A stretch of 64,000 nt of DNA. Origin: Microcebus murinus. Lineage: Eukaryota; Chordata; Mammalia; Primates; Cheirogaleidae. The notes beneath the pieces were generated by a model. That model did no database searches, was not told where the DNA came from, and saw only the letters and a list, made by a program, of their open reading frames with translations. The translations under genes were made by a program, and so were the position numbers. This document shows, piece after piece, positions 12,601-24,680 of the stretch. The stretch covers positions 90,155,001 through 90,219,000 of the forward strand of contig NC_134106.1 of NCBI RefSeq assembly GCF_040939455.1, given 5' to 3'. How positions within the stretch are numbered: the first letter of the stretch is position 1; every line of letters begins with the position of its first letter.

Positions 12601-13054
12601 GTGGCTGGGCGTGGTGGCTGACATCTGTAATCAATCCCAGCACTCTGGGCGGCCAAAGCGAGAGGATAGCTTGGGTTCAAGAGTTCGAGACCAGCCTGAG
12701 CAAGTATGAGACCCCATCTCTACTAAAAATAGAAACAAAAATTAGCCAGGCAACTAAAAATAGAAAAAATTAGCCAGGCGTGGTGGCTCATGCCTGTAGT
12801 CCCAGCTACTCAGGAGACTGAAGCAGGAGGATCATTTGAGCTCAGGAGTACAGGACCAGCCTGAGTAAGAGTTATACCCTGTCTCTACTAAAAACAGAAA
12901 AATTAGCCTGGTGTGGTGGTGTGCTCCTGTAGTCCCAGCTACTTGGGAGGCTGAGGCAGGAGGATCACCAAGAGTTTGAGATTACAGTGAGCTATCATGA
13001 CACCACTGCACTCTAGCTAGGGCGAAAGAGCAAGACTTTGTCTCCAAAAAAAAG
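12601..13054 (+). mobile_element. Composite three-unit Alu
   Basis: A first left arm (12601-12745) is followed by a second left-arm-like unit (about 12770-12895) and a right arm with poly-A (about 12896-13054). Each unit has its own 'gtggtggc...cctgtagtcccagctact' or equivalent. The order is explained by insertion of one Alu into another or by unequal recombination. Confidence 0.8.
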
Positions 13055-13093
13055 GAAGTTTGCTACTGGCTTTTCTGCTTAATTTAAAAGTAT

Positions 13094-13487
13094 TTCATTT
13101 ATTGTTTTAGGACTTGTTAATAAAGGCCATTCTCACTGGAGATAAGTGATATCTCATTGTGGTTTTGATCTGCATTTCCCTCATGATTAGAGATGTTGAG
13201 CATTTTTTCATATTTTTGGGGGCCATTATTCTGTCTTCTTTTGAAAAGTTTCTGTTAGCAAATTGGTATTAACTGATCAATACCTAAGTGGACATATAAA
13301 AATAACATTTATCAGGTGTAGGGCAGGTGGGGCGGAGGGGATGGGTATATACATACATAATGAGTGCGATGCGCACCAACTGGGGGATGGACATGCTTGA
13401 AGCTCTGACTTCAGGGGGGAGGGGGGACAAGGACAATATACGTAACCTTAACATTTGTACTCACATAATATGCTGAAAAAACATTTT
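13094..13487 (+). mobile_element. L1 with 5' inversion (twin-priming structure)
   Basis: 13094-13257 is ORF2 sequence in minus orientation ('ataaaggccattctcactgg', 'gatgttgagcattttttcat'). From 13258 the L1 continues in plus orientation ('agcaaattggtattaactga', then the G-rich 3' UTR and 'cataatatgctgaaaaaac'). This head-to-head junction is the signature of an L1 5' inversion. A possible short target duplication GTATTTCA occurs on both sides (about 13089 and 13497). Confidence 0.85.
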
Positions 13488-14989
13488 AAAACAACGTATT
13501 TCAAATAAGGGAGAACTCAGACTATGCCTTTAATTTAATATATATATATATATAATCACACACAGAGTTGAAAGCATACTGAAGAATCACTTCATTTAGC
13601 CTAATTAATCACCTAATAATTGTTTAAAAGTAATTATTAGATAAAATACAGACCATAATATTTATTCTTATTTTTTCCATTGTTAGCTATATATCTCTGT
13701 TATAGTCTACAGTAATCTCTACCATTCCCTGAATGATAATATATTTTCACAGTAGCAATTGGTGACATTTCTATAAATCAATGTGCTACAATGATACCTA
13801 AATAAAAGCTTATTTCACTATAATGATGCTTCCAGGCTTCCCTAAAGTCAGGTGGTTACTTGCAGTTAATGATCTGTGACATACCACACAAGAAGTCCTA
13901 AAAAGACTTATTATCCATTGCATGTGCAACAATATTTGCTTTATGGATGGCTAAATGAATGAAGACATTCAATGTAACTGTAAAAGTAAAATCAAAAGAA
14001 AACTTACAAGTAACATGTTTTCTTTAAGTAAAAGGGCTATGACCATTTTCCATTAATACTTAACCTTTTGCTGGAGCAGTGCAACCACATATAATGTTCA
14101 AATCCATAAAGCCCAAGAGCTGTTCTGGGTTAATGCTAATTAACTGCCCCCAATCAAAAGAGCAGTAACTTTCCAAAAATTTGAGATCATCAGCCTCTAT
14201 TGCTGACATCAAAGTCACATCACAAAGCTTAAAAAACACTAAGACAAATATGCTTTACATATAACTTTAGAGCATATCTTTTAATCAAATTTATATATAT
14301 AAATCCAATACAAATACACCAGAAAAAAAAAATTATGCAGTACACAAAATTTGCTGATCTCAAATACTCAATCTTTCATAGCTGCCAGACTTTGTAGGCA
14401 TTCACATATTTACCATTTATAATTTTATTTCATTTACTAGACTTAGCTTTTGTCCACCATATGTCCACTGCGGATTAACTATTCCCTTAGGTACAATTAA
14501 GGACTTTCCATTTGTTGTAAGAGGAGCTAAGTGTGAAGGACACAGCCAGAAATAACATTTATACCTCAACCAAAAACAGAAGCACATTCAAACTCAAATG
14601 ATGGTTTATGCAGCATCTTTTTTTTTTTATTAGACAAATGTCTACATAGCAAAATAAACTTAAGATAAAAATTCATGGCAACAGTACAACACCTTTCACC
14701 ATTCAGATTAGATATCAAAATTATATCATCTCCATCAATTGAATTTAAACAAATTTTCAGGAAAATATACTTTTAAGCTATAAGTTAACTGGTAGTTTAG
14801 CTTCTAAACATTAATTATAACAAACATTTTAATCATTATGTATGCATTTCATATCATAGACATTTCACAAGATTTTTAAAGTCTTTGATTTTTAAATCCT
14901 TACATTAGAAAAATACATATATTTAATAGGACCTCCTCCCATTACTCGTAAGTAGAAAACAGGATTTGAAGTTAGAATAGGCAAGACAG
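13488..14989. other. Intron 4 stretch, nothing recognised
   Basis: AT-rich, with a short (TA)n run at about 13540-13554. No element or gene recognised. Confidence 0.5.
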
Positions 14990-15235
14990 TAACAGCTAAC
15001 ACATATAGCCCTATTATATAACAACCATGGTTTTAGGAGCTTTATATACATTTAATTTTTACAACTTCCTTATGAGGTAGATACCATTATTAGTCCCACT
15101 TTACAGATGAGAAAACTGAGATACAAAAAGGGTGAGTACCTTACCACAGTCACAGAGTTAATACATTAAACTCATATCAGAATCTAAGTGGTCTTATTTA
15201 GGAATCTGTGCCCTTAACCATACTACTCATACTGT
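14990..15235 (+). mobile_element. MIR SINE
   Basis: Contains the MIR core-type text 'ttatgaggtagataccatta' followed by 'cactttacagatgagaaaac' and 'cacagagtt'. Old and diverged. Confidence 0.8.
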
Positions 15236-15464
15236 CTCCCTCTATTAGATATTAAAGTAGGAGAATACACTATAAAATAAATAGCCTTAAAGAAAAATAT
15301 AATTTCTCATCTTTTTAAACTTGAAATTGTGAATGAAAATTAAGAGATTAATTAGGGTTAAGAGTTTAGTTATCAAAACAGCTATGTGTGTAATGTAAAA
15401 TGCTTTTCACATGATCTTATGTGGTGCTAAGTCATAAACACTAAGTTAGGCTCTTATTATTTTC

Positions 15465-16390
15465 CCCAGATTTATTAAAGTATAATTGACAAATAAAAAT
15501 TGTTTATATTTATCTTGTACAACATGATTAGTATATGTATAGTTGTAAATGATTAAATCAAACTAATTAACATATCCATCACCTTACATACTTATGTTTT
15601 TATATTTATCTTGTACAACATGATTAGTATATGTATAGTTGTAAATGATTAAATCAAACTAATTAACATATCCATCACCTTACATACTTATGTTTTTATG
15701 GTGAGAACATTTAAGATCTACTCTCTTAGCAATTTTCAAGTATGCATTATTGTTAACTATAGTTACCATACTGTACAACAGTCTCCCAGAATTTACTCAC
15801 CCTGTCCAAGTGAAACTTTGTACCCTTAGACCAACATTTCCCCATTCCCTGCCTCCCAGTCCCTGAAAACCACTATTCTACTCTCTGCTTCTTTTTTCAA
15901 CTTTTTTAAGATTCCACATATAAATAATATACTATAACATTGTCTTTCTGTGTCTGGCTTATTTCACATAGCATGATGTCCTCTAAGTCCATCTATGTTG
16001 CCCCAAATGACAGTATTTCCTTCTTTTAGGCTTGAACAGTATTCCATATCTGACCTTTTTTTATTTTTAGCCATTCGTCCATTGGTGGACACTGAAGCTG
16101 ACTCCATATCTTGGCTATTGTAAATGATACTGCAATGAACATGGGAGTAAAGATTATCTCTTTAACCCACTGTTTTCATTTCCTTTAGATATATAACCAC
16201 AAGTAAAGTTGCTGGATCATATTTTTGGAAGAACCTCCATATTGTTTTCCATAATGGCTGTACTAATTTATATTTCCAACAGTGGACAAGGGTTCCTTTT
16301 CCTCCACATCCTTACCAACACTTATCTTTTGTCTTTCTTGGAATAGCCATTCTAAGAAGTGTTTAGTGATATTTTTTATGGTCTTAATAC
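15465..16390 (-). mobile_element. Old L1 3' end (L1MA-like)
   Basis: The minus strand carries an L1 3' UTR ('caattatactttaataaat' side at 15465) and the end of ORF2 up to about 16390 (plus-strand text 'tattccatatctgacc', 'atggctgtactaatttatat'). It holds the exact 96-bp duplication listed next. Confidence 0.8.
15503..15699. repeat. Exact 96-bp tandem duplication
   Basis: 15503-15603 and 15599-15699 are identical over 101 bases, giving two abutting copies with a 96-bp period and no mismatch. The unit lies in the 3' UTR of an old L1. Confidence 0.97.
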
Positions 16391-16399
16391 TCTAAAGCA

Positions 16400-17241
16400 T
16401 GGGTATAACCCAAAGTTAAATCTCTCTTCTTAAACTCACTTGTTTGGTAAAGTTCATACAGTCTCATAGCTTTAAATATCATCAAGATATTGTTGATGCC
16501 CCAACTTTTACTCTAGACAGACTCATATATTCAACCACCTACTAAGGATCTTCAAAAAGATGCTTACTAAGCACCTCAAACTTAGTATTTCCAAAGCAAA
16601 ACTTTTGATCCTTACTTAAAACTTATTCCTCCTGTAATCTTCCTCATCTCAATAAATACTTTAGCCTTCCAGATCCTTGGGCCAAAGTATTCTCTTGTTT
16701 CTTTTCCCCTCTCCTCCAAACCAATCTTTGAGAAAATCTACCAGCAATACCTTTAAAATATTTCCAAAAGCCAACCACTTCTCACTATTTCCACTGCTGT
16801 CACCCTGGTCCATGTGACCATTATTTGTCATCTGGATTATGTTAAAAGCCTACTATCTAGTTTCCCTGCTTCCACTATTTTCCACTATAGTACATTCAAA
16901 ATAAGAGCTGTAGTGATCCTTTACAAATACAAGTTAAATCACTTCACTCTTCTCAAAACTCTCAGGGCCTTTCTATCTCATTTAGAGTAAAAGCCAAAGC
17001 ACTTACAATGGCCTACAAAGTATTTCTTGATCTGTCCTCTACCTAGATCCTTCCCAAATATCTTTAACTTCTTCTCCTATACTATTCCTTTCATGGAAAA
17101 CACACCCTTTATAGTTGGGGGTGGGGGGCAGGGAATCAACAACCAAAATACTACCTCAATGCCTTGCACCTATTGTTCCTCTCTACTTGGATAACTGTCT
17201 CCCAGGTATCTGTTTCCCAGCATGCCTGCCTGCCTGCCTGC

Positions 17242-17276
<35 letters not shown>

Positions 17277-17590
17277 CTCCCCCCACTCTCAACTTCCTTT
17301 ACCTCTTTGGTCAGAGGTTACCTTCTCAGGCTCTCCCTGACTTCCATATTTAAAATCTTAACACTTTCCCCCAAAACTTTCTTTTTCTCCTTTTTCTGCT
17401 TTATCTATCTCTATAGTACTTATCACAATTTGACATATTATGTATTTTACTTATTTCTTTAGTGCCTGTCTTCCCCACTGGAATACAGCTTGATTAAGTC
17501 AGGGATTTTTGTTTGTCTGTTCATTTCTGTATCCTTAAGACCTAGAGGGATATGTGCTAAATAAATATTTATTGAATGAATGAATGAGAA
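16400..17590 (+). mobile_element. LINE L2 3' portion
   Basis: Over 1 kb of L2 text, ending with the L2 3' end 'gtgctaaataaatatttattgaatgaatga'. 'ggttaccttctcaggctctccctgac' around 17318 is also diagnostic. A compound microsatellite interrupts it. Confidence 0.8.
17224..17280 (+). repeat. Compound microsatellite (CCTG)n(TCTG)n(TC)n
   Basis: About 5 units of CCTG, 5 of TCTG and a TC run, continuous, inside L2. Confidence 0.95.
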
Positions 17591-17604
17591 AAGAAATAAA
17601 AAAG

Positions 17605-17955
17605 TAAAGAAACAAAGAAAATACTTGCTGAGATATAACTAAGCTAAAGATCTTAAGATGCGATTATTCTGGATTTAAATCCCATGACTGGTGTTCTTAT
17701 AATTGAAAGGAGAGGGAGATTTGACACATGCAGGAAGCCACATGAAGATCGAAGCAGACAGAGATTGGAGTTATGCTACCACAAACCAAGGAAAGCAGTA
17801 GTCACCAGAATCTAGAAGAGCTAAGGAAGGATTCTCTTTTAGAATCTTAAGAGGCAGAAAGGCCTTGCTTATATCTTGGTTTCATATTTCTGGTCTTGGT
17901 TTTATGCTTCTGAGCCTTGATATAATAATTTTCTGTTGTTTAATTAAAAAAGAAA
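17605..17955 (+). mobile_element. MLT1-type LTR relic
   Basis: MLT1-like order on the plus strand: 'cttaagatgcgattattctgga', 'gacacatgcaggaagccacatgaag', a central region, then 'gatataataattttctgttgttta' near the poly-A end. Non-coding relic. Confidence 0.65.
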
Positions 17956-18560
17956 ATACTTGTTGTATTGCTTTATTTACACTGAAAAACTAGACATTCA
18001 TTTGAAGTTTCAGAAAATAATGTCACATAAAATGGAAAGTAATTAAATTCTAAATTCAGGAACAATTTTAAGAAAAAAAAGAAAGAAAAGCTATTTTTAG
18101 AGCTCTCCCAAATGCCCCAAAGTTGGTAGTATTTCAGAGTGTGCCTGACAAATAGTGAGAATTCAATAGCTGTAGGTTTATTATTATTAAATAGTTATAT
18201 TGTGTGTATATATATATATACCCATGTACTATATATAAACAGGATTCTTAATAATAATCAATTGAATGAAACATGTGTCAAAGAAATCATCTCTATAAAA
18301 ATTAAAAGAACAGGTTAAAATTAAACTCTTTTACAAACTGTTAATAACCATGTTCAATTAAGCAAGCTTATAACTAAACATAGTTGGGTCATCAAATTTT
18401 AGTAGTGGAAGTTACTTAGGGATTACCTTATACAAACTCCTCATTTTATACATGGGGATGACCCTAAGTGGTTACATAAATTGCTCATGCTCACACAGCT
18501 AAATAAAATGACAACACCAGAAATCTCAAGTTTTCTGATTCCCAATATACTGTTCCTTTA
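17956..18560. other. Intron 4 stretch with a MIR fragment
   Basis: A short (TG)/(TA) tract lies at about 18199-18220. Diverged MIR-like text lies at about 18400-18525 ('cctcattttatacatgggga', 'cacacagctaaat'). Nothing else recognised. Confidence 0.5.
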
Positions 18561-18577
18561 AATTATACTGACTTTGT

Positions 18578-18935
18578 ATACCAGGGAGTACTACTCAGCC
18601 ATAAAAATGGTGATCTATTATCTTTTGTAACAACTTGGATGGAACTGGATACCATTCTTCTAAGTGAAGTATTGCAAGAATGAAAACACAAACACCACAT
18701 GTATACTAAATTGGAACTAATCTCAATCAACACTACATGCACATATGGAAGCAAAACTCAATGGAAATCAAGCAGGTGGGAGGGGGAGGAGGGGATGAGT
18801 AAATTCATACCTTATGGGTACAATGTACACTATCTGGATGAAAGGTGCACTTACAACTTTGACTCAAACTGTACAAAAGCAAATCATGTAACCAAAACAT
18901 GTATATCCCCCATAATATTCTGAAATTTTTTAAAA
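18578..18935 (+). mobile_element. Short L1 3'-end insertion with target duplication
   Basis: The last ~360 bp of an L1 (end of ORF2, G-rich stretch and 'cccccataatattctgaaat'). It is flanked by a 17-bp target duplication with one mismatch (18561-18577 and 18936-18952, AATTATACTGACTTTGT). Confidence 0.88.
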
Positions 18936-18952
18936 AATTATATTGACTTTGT

Positions 18953-21900
18953 TCCACAATCATTGCAAGTAAAAATTAAAATATATTATCGAAGGGGCTT
19001 AAATTATATTAATGAAAATTTCAAAATTCTCTTTTCACAAAAAAATCTGTTTTTATAACTCTGTTTATTTAATATTAATTTAGTATTTAATAATTGCTTC
19101 TAAAATTTAAAATCTGAGATTCATCATAAAAGAAACAAAAATAAGATGGATTATGTTTTTTTAAAGCATCTAGCATTTAATAAACCTTCTCTTTGTGACA
19201 AAGGGAAGATGGATAGAAATAATCTAAACAGACTGTTATGACCAAAATGCTTACACAACTCCCCAAAACCAAAGAAAACAAAACCACAAAAACCATAGTA
19301 CTTCTTAGGCTAAGTAAATTATAGTACTGTCAAAATGGTATGGGGTAGGCTATCAAAAAAGCAACTATGAAATAACAAAAGAGCATCACTTCAACAATGG
19401 TCAAGTGAAAATTAGTTTTTGATTAATATTATGAAATAGCACTCATTTGATATACTCTTCCCCAATAGTTCCCCAATAGTTGTCAATAATACCACCAGTC
19501 TGAAGGTAAGCTCATGCATTTGACTTGGAGATTCTACTAACCAATTAAACTTGAAATGCTATCAACATGTTCTGAAAGTACAGTAGGAGTGTGAAGTATC
19601 ATGTAAAGAACTTAAAGAACAGCTTAAGTATATATGTTAAAATATTTTCTCACTCGATTTATAAAAATTCTCTCAGTATTTTCCAGTAAGTAAATGCTCA
19701 TTTGAAAAATTTACATGTAGAAAGAAGTTTTAAAGAGAGAGAGAGAGAGAGAGAAAGAAAAGAAAATGCAGCAGAAATAGAAATATTGGGTCCATCTTCA
19801 AAAGATACTTGAATCTGATACTTTGGGACTACTATTATCTGGAACAAAAAAGAAGCAAAGTAATAAAAGAAATGGGGGATAGGCAGAATGTTTTAGTTTA
19901 AAATATACAAACAGAATGAACTTTTCAAATCCTCGAAAGAGTTTTTGTTTGTCCTTTATAAATTACAAGCTCTGTTAAAAAATATTGGTAACAATGACTT
20001 GTTCACTTTGGTATAATATTGTAGGGGATGAATTTTATAGAACTTGATATTAATCCTTCAAAATAAGAATCAAATTAAATATTATATATTTAATAGTTTC
20101 ACATGTCTTCTCTACAGATAAGAACTTTTGAATACTCAAAAAAGTCACAGTATAGGCAAGTACTTTCATGTAAATTCCAATGAAGCTTTTCAAATTGGAT
20201 GTATAACCATTTCTTATATTTCTCTATTACTGAGAAAAAAAAGAACAGTCTTTTAAAAGCCTGCTGATAATTTTATTGAGAGCATCAGTAAAATTTTCAA
20301 CTTGAAATTTACTTGTTTTACTAATACATTTCCATTGAGTTTAGGAATACAACTTACAGGATACATTAAAATGTAACCTTTAAACCTCCCAATGTAAAAC
20401 ATCACTTCCTGAGCAGAGATAGTACTCTAAGAACAATCAATCACTGTTAAGAAGAATATACACTCAACATTGTTAATTAGTGTTGATGCACTCTTCTCTA
20501 TGCCCTCATCTGTCATGAAGATTGTTTAAAAATCTGAGTTATTAGTCTTTATTTGCGAAAGGATCTGGTTAATATCTTTAAGAGTAGAAATCACTCATCC
20601 ATCCACTCTATACTGGAGCGTGATAATTCCTACCTCCAATACAAGTTACTGATAACCACCACCCCTCCACTAACTAAGAAGCTATAAATCAAGAAGAGGG
20701 CAGCTTCTATGCAACCCCTGTTAATTCTGTTTACAATCTATCCAACTGAGAATGTTAGCTAGTCAGTAGAGAAACTAGCTGATGGATCAGATAGTAGAAA
20801 ACCATAACAGATTAAAGATAGAAAATAACAAAATGACACATTAAAACACCAGCCATGTGATTATAAAATATGGATTAAATTTAAAATTAATCTTTTAAAA
20901 AATAACACATCTAAATTTTCATTTCAATTGTATCTTTGCCTGAAACAATGAAAGAAAAATTAAAACTGTACTTCAGTGGAGATTATGATTTTTCAAATTA
21001 AACACAAAAATAAAACCCTTGTAAATAAAAAGCCAAATGTGTAAGTTTCTAATATTATGTAAAAGTCTCAAGTTAGGAAAAAAAGCAAACTTCCTAAAAC
21101 TTTTACATTTATTTAACCTAAAATCATGACATAAAATCTATGACATTTTATCTCATATATGATCTAGTATAATACAACTGCGATATATTTCCTAAGAAAG
21201 TCACTGACATTATTCACCAGGGTGGAATTCAGCAGGACAGTTGGCACTGAGGGCCATCTAATAGATTCCCTATAGCTACATATGTATTTTTCCTCATTAA
21301 GAAAATCATTTTCCCTGAATATCACATCGAGGGTCATAAACACTTCTAATTTCAACAATCTTCATGAAAAGGCTTTTATTCATTCATTCAGTATTCATTC
21401 AGGCATTGTTTTAAGTGATAAGGTCCTTAGCTTTCACAAAGCTTAGATTTTAGTGAGAAAATAAAGGTATTTCAAAGCAAAAGAAACTCTAAGTACAAAT
21501 GAACTTGGAATATTTTAGAAACAGAAAAAAAAAAAGAGATAAATGTGCTTTGCACTTATAGCAGGCAAGGAAGTGTGTAGAAGATGAGGTCTGTGAAGTA
21601 GGTAAGAGCCAGATTAAATAGACCTTGGTAAACTAGGATAAGGAGTTAGGATTTCATTCAATGTATAATGAAAAACCACCAAAGGGTTTTAAACAGAAGA
21701 GTTATATAATGTGATTTGCCATTTGGGAACTGGATTGTAGGAAAGCAAAGCTAGGAGCAAGAAGACCACTTAGGAAGCTACTGTAGTAGTTTGCATGAGT
21801 GGTGATGTTGGTATGTTAGGCCATGGCCAGGCCTACCCATGATAAGAGGTTAGGTGGACATCAATTAAAAACCCCTAGGCTCTGCAGTGCAGGCTCTGAT

Positions 21901-22245
21901 CAAATGAGAATGCCGCAAAGTTGGAAGAACAAAACTTTCAAAGCCAGGAAACCAGGTATTAAACCTCACAGATTTGGCTCCCTGCCTTGCAGAAGTAGCC
22001 TTACATGGCAATATATTAGTAATCGTCTTCAGGTGCTATCTGAAAGGCTGGATCTGTGACCTTTCAGATATCTCACTCCATATGGGGCTGCAGAGATCAT
22101 TAAATTCAGTCAAACTGTGATACGCATAGAATAAGTAGATGACTTATCCTCTTTCCCAATCTGAAATTTACCTACCAGGAATTTATTTTTTACCTTACTA
22201 AAGTAAAAGTATGGCCTTTCATTAAGATTTAAAAATAACTGGTTT
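18953..22245. other. Intron 4 stretch, no recognised element
   Basis: 3.3 kb of AT-rich sequence with a (GA)n run at 19735-19755. The part 21820-22070 is less AT-rich and has a 78-codon open frame (21823-22059) with no recognisable similarity; I treat it as non-coding. No repeat family identified. Confidence 0.5.
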
Positions 22246-22249
22246 TTTC

Positions 22250-23190
22250 TTATTAAAAAATAAGTTCAATTAAAAAATTGAAATATAAATGTACATATTA
22301 ACAGGATACATAATGGTGCTTTGATATATATAATATATAGTAATCAAATCAAGGTAATTAACATACCCATCACCTCAAGCATTTATCATCTCTTATTGTT
22401 GGGAATATTCAATATCCTCCTTTTAGATATTTGAAACTATATACTATTACCTATAGTCATCCTATAGTGGTATAAAACACTAGGACATATTCTTCCTATC
22501 TAGCTATAATTTTGTATCCTCTAACAAATCTCTCCCTATCCCCCTCTTCTCCCTTACCTTTCCAGCTTCTACTTTCCTATTTTACTTCCGTGAGATCAAC
22601 TGTTTTTACTTTCCACATATGAGTGACAACGTGTGGTATTTAACTCTCCATTCTTGACTTATTTCACTTAACATAATGTCTGCCAGTTCCATCCATGTTG
22701 CTACAAATGATAGGATTTCCATTCCTTTTTATGGCTGAAGAGTATTCCATTATGTATATATACCACATTTTCTTTATCTTTCATCTGTTATTGAACACCT
22801 AGGTTGACTCCATGTCTTGCTTATTGTGAATAGTTCTGAAATAAACATGGGGGTGCAGATGTCTCTTCAATATATTTATTTCCTTTCCTTTGGATAAATG
22901 TTAACTAATGGGATTGCTGGATAATATGGTATTTCTGCTTAGAACTGTTTTTTGAGGAACCTCCATACTATTCTCCATAGTGGCTGTACTATTATAGTCT
23001 ATATCCCTGCCAACAGTGCATAAGAGTTCACAATTCTCCACATCCTTGACAGCATTTGTTATTTTTTTTTCTTTTTGATGCTTCTAAACTGGGGTGGAAT
23101 GATAAATACCTCATTGTGGTCTTGATTTGCATTTGCCTGATGACTAGTGATGTTGAACATTTTTTCATGTATATTTTGGCTGGTAGACGA
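22250..23190 (-). mobile_element. Old L1 3' end
   Basis: L1 3' UTR and end of ORF2 on the minus strand. Plus-strand signatures are 'ggtaattaacatacccatcacctc' and 'atggctgaagagtattccattatgta'. Diverged and truncated near 23190. Confidence 0.8.
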
Positions 23191-23194
23191 ATCA

Positions 23195-24680
23195 CCTCTT
23201 TCATCTTTATGGAGTAGGTTTTGTAGGGAAAGACTTATTTATAAAAAGCCCTACGTGCATATCTGATAAGGGCTGTTTCAGCAAGGGTGTATTAGCTTTG
23301 GTTCTAGGTGAGCATAGCAGTGTACTCTCTATGTAGTTTCTTCAATTGTAATCCATGCTAGTGACATTTGCAAGTAACTCAGTGTCTTAGGCTAAGAGAG
23401 TTTATGATGGTGGTGCAGTTTGGTTAGGGGTGGGCTTGCTGGGCTGTTACTCAGCTCAAGGGTGCATGTGTGGACACAGTAGGTCAGCCAACTTTGGGTC
23501 TGGCTCACTGGGGGTTGGAGCCATGTGACTGTTACTCTGGCTTAAGGCATAGGCACATGGCTGCTTGGCCAGGCTGGGGACACGCCTGCTAAGGGCAACC
23601 TGTGGGGCTGTTTTTAAGACCCAGGATATGGCTGTGTGCTTTCTAGCTGGCTGAATGCATATCTGATAGGGCTGCTTCTCAGGTCAGAATTGCTAGCTCA
23701 AGACTGCTTGGCTGGCCTGGGAGCATAATTGCCATGGGCAAGGTAGTTTCTCAGGACCGGAAAAAGGGTACACTGCTGCTCAGCCAGTCTGGGACTATAT
23801 TTGCCAGGGACAGCCTGCAGTGCTGTTTCTCAGGGACATGGCTGCTCAGCCAACCTGGGGGCATGTCTGCCAGGGATGGCCCATGAAGCTATTTCTCATG
23901 CCCTGATTGTAGGTGCGAGGCCTTTCCGCAGGTCATGGGCATGTGGATAGGTGGGGGTGCCACAGGGCTGTTTCTCAGGCTCTGGGAGCAAATGTGTAAA
24001 CCATTCCACCAGCCTGAGGGTATTAGCTGCTCAGTAGCTCAGAAACCTTTCCTGCCTGGGTATGCAACTGTTTGGCTGGCTCTAAGGTAGGTTCACCCTG
24101 GGCAGGACTGCCATACTGTTCCCCTGACTTGAAGTGCAAGCAAAGGGGGTCAGTTTCCCTTCTGTGTAAGACCAAAGTCACAGTCAATCCTCAGCCCAGA
24201 CTCTGAGCAGCTGGGACTGTGGTGTGCAGCCACATACATGAGGTTGCTGGAATGCATATGGTGCCCCAGTGCTGGAGAGGTGCAGTGGCTAATGACCCAC
24301 AAAGGAAGACACACTCCAAAGGTGGCTCTGGTTTCAAGATGGTACCATACTGCAGCAGCTTGGCTACTCACAGAGTGTGGGTAGGGGGTGGGGAGTACAT
24401 ACCTGTGCTCCTAATCCAGAGCAATGCAGCTGCATGAATTCCTAGCAGCTCAGGGATTGCAAGGACTGCAGGATTCTCCTACAGTAAGGACTGTAGGTAT
24501 TTGCAGTGGCAATGTGAGCTGGAGAAGTTCTGCTTATCTTTTCTCCTGTCTCAGGGCCGATTTGATCCAAACAGAGAAGGGGCTGCACAGGCTGAATGCC
24601 TTCATGCTGCCCTCCTGTGCTACCAATCACCAAAGGAGCTTCACGATTCCCCTGCTGAACTCTAACACTTTCCCTTTAAC
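23195..24680. repeat. GC-rich block with degenerate ~75-bp tandem units
   Basis: About 1.5 kb is clearly less AT-rich than its surroundings. Within it, 'gctgtttctcagg'-like motifs recur at 23443, 23528, 23608, 23671, 23743, 23822, 23888 and 23967, at spacings of 63-85 bp. Between them lie variants of 'ctgctcagccagcctggg'. This is a decayed tandem array of about eight units. I could not name a family; it may be part of an old LTR or L1 leader. Open frames inside (for example 24219-24437) show no known domain. Confidence 0.7.

Noticed and set aside
21823..22059. 78-codon frame in less AT-rich sequence
   Set aside because: No protein similarity that I can recognise and no gene structure around it.
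23440..24000. Regularly spaced short repeats resembling a CRISPR-like array
   Set aside because: Units are degenerate and adjoining, spacing is irregular, and the DNA is vertebrate.
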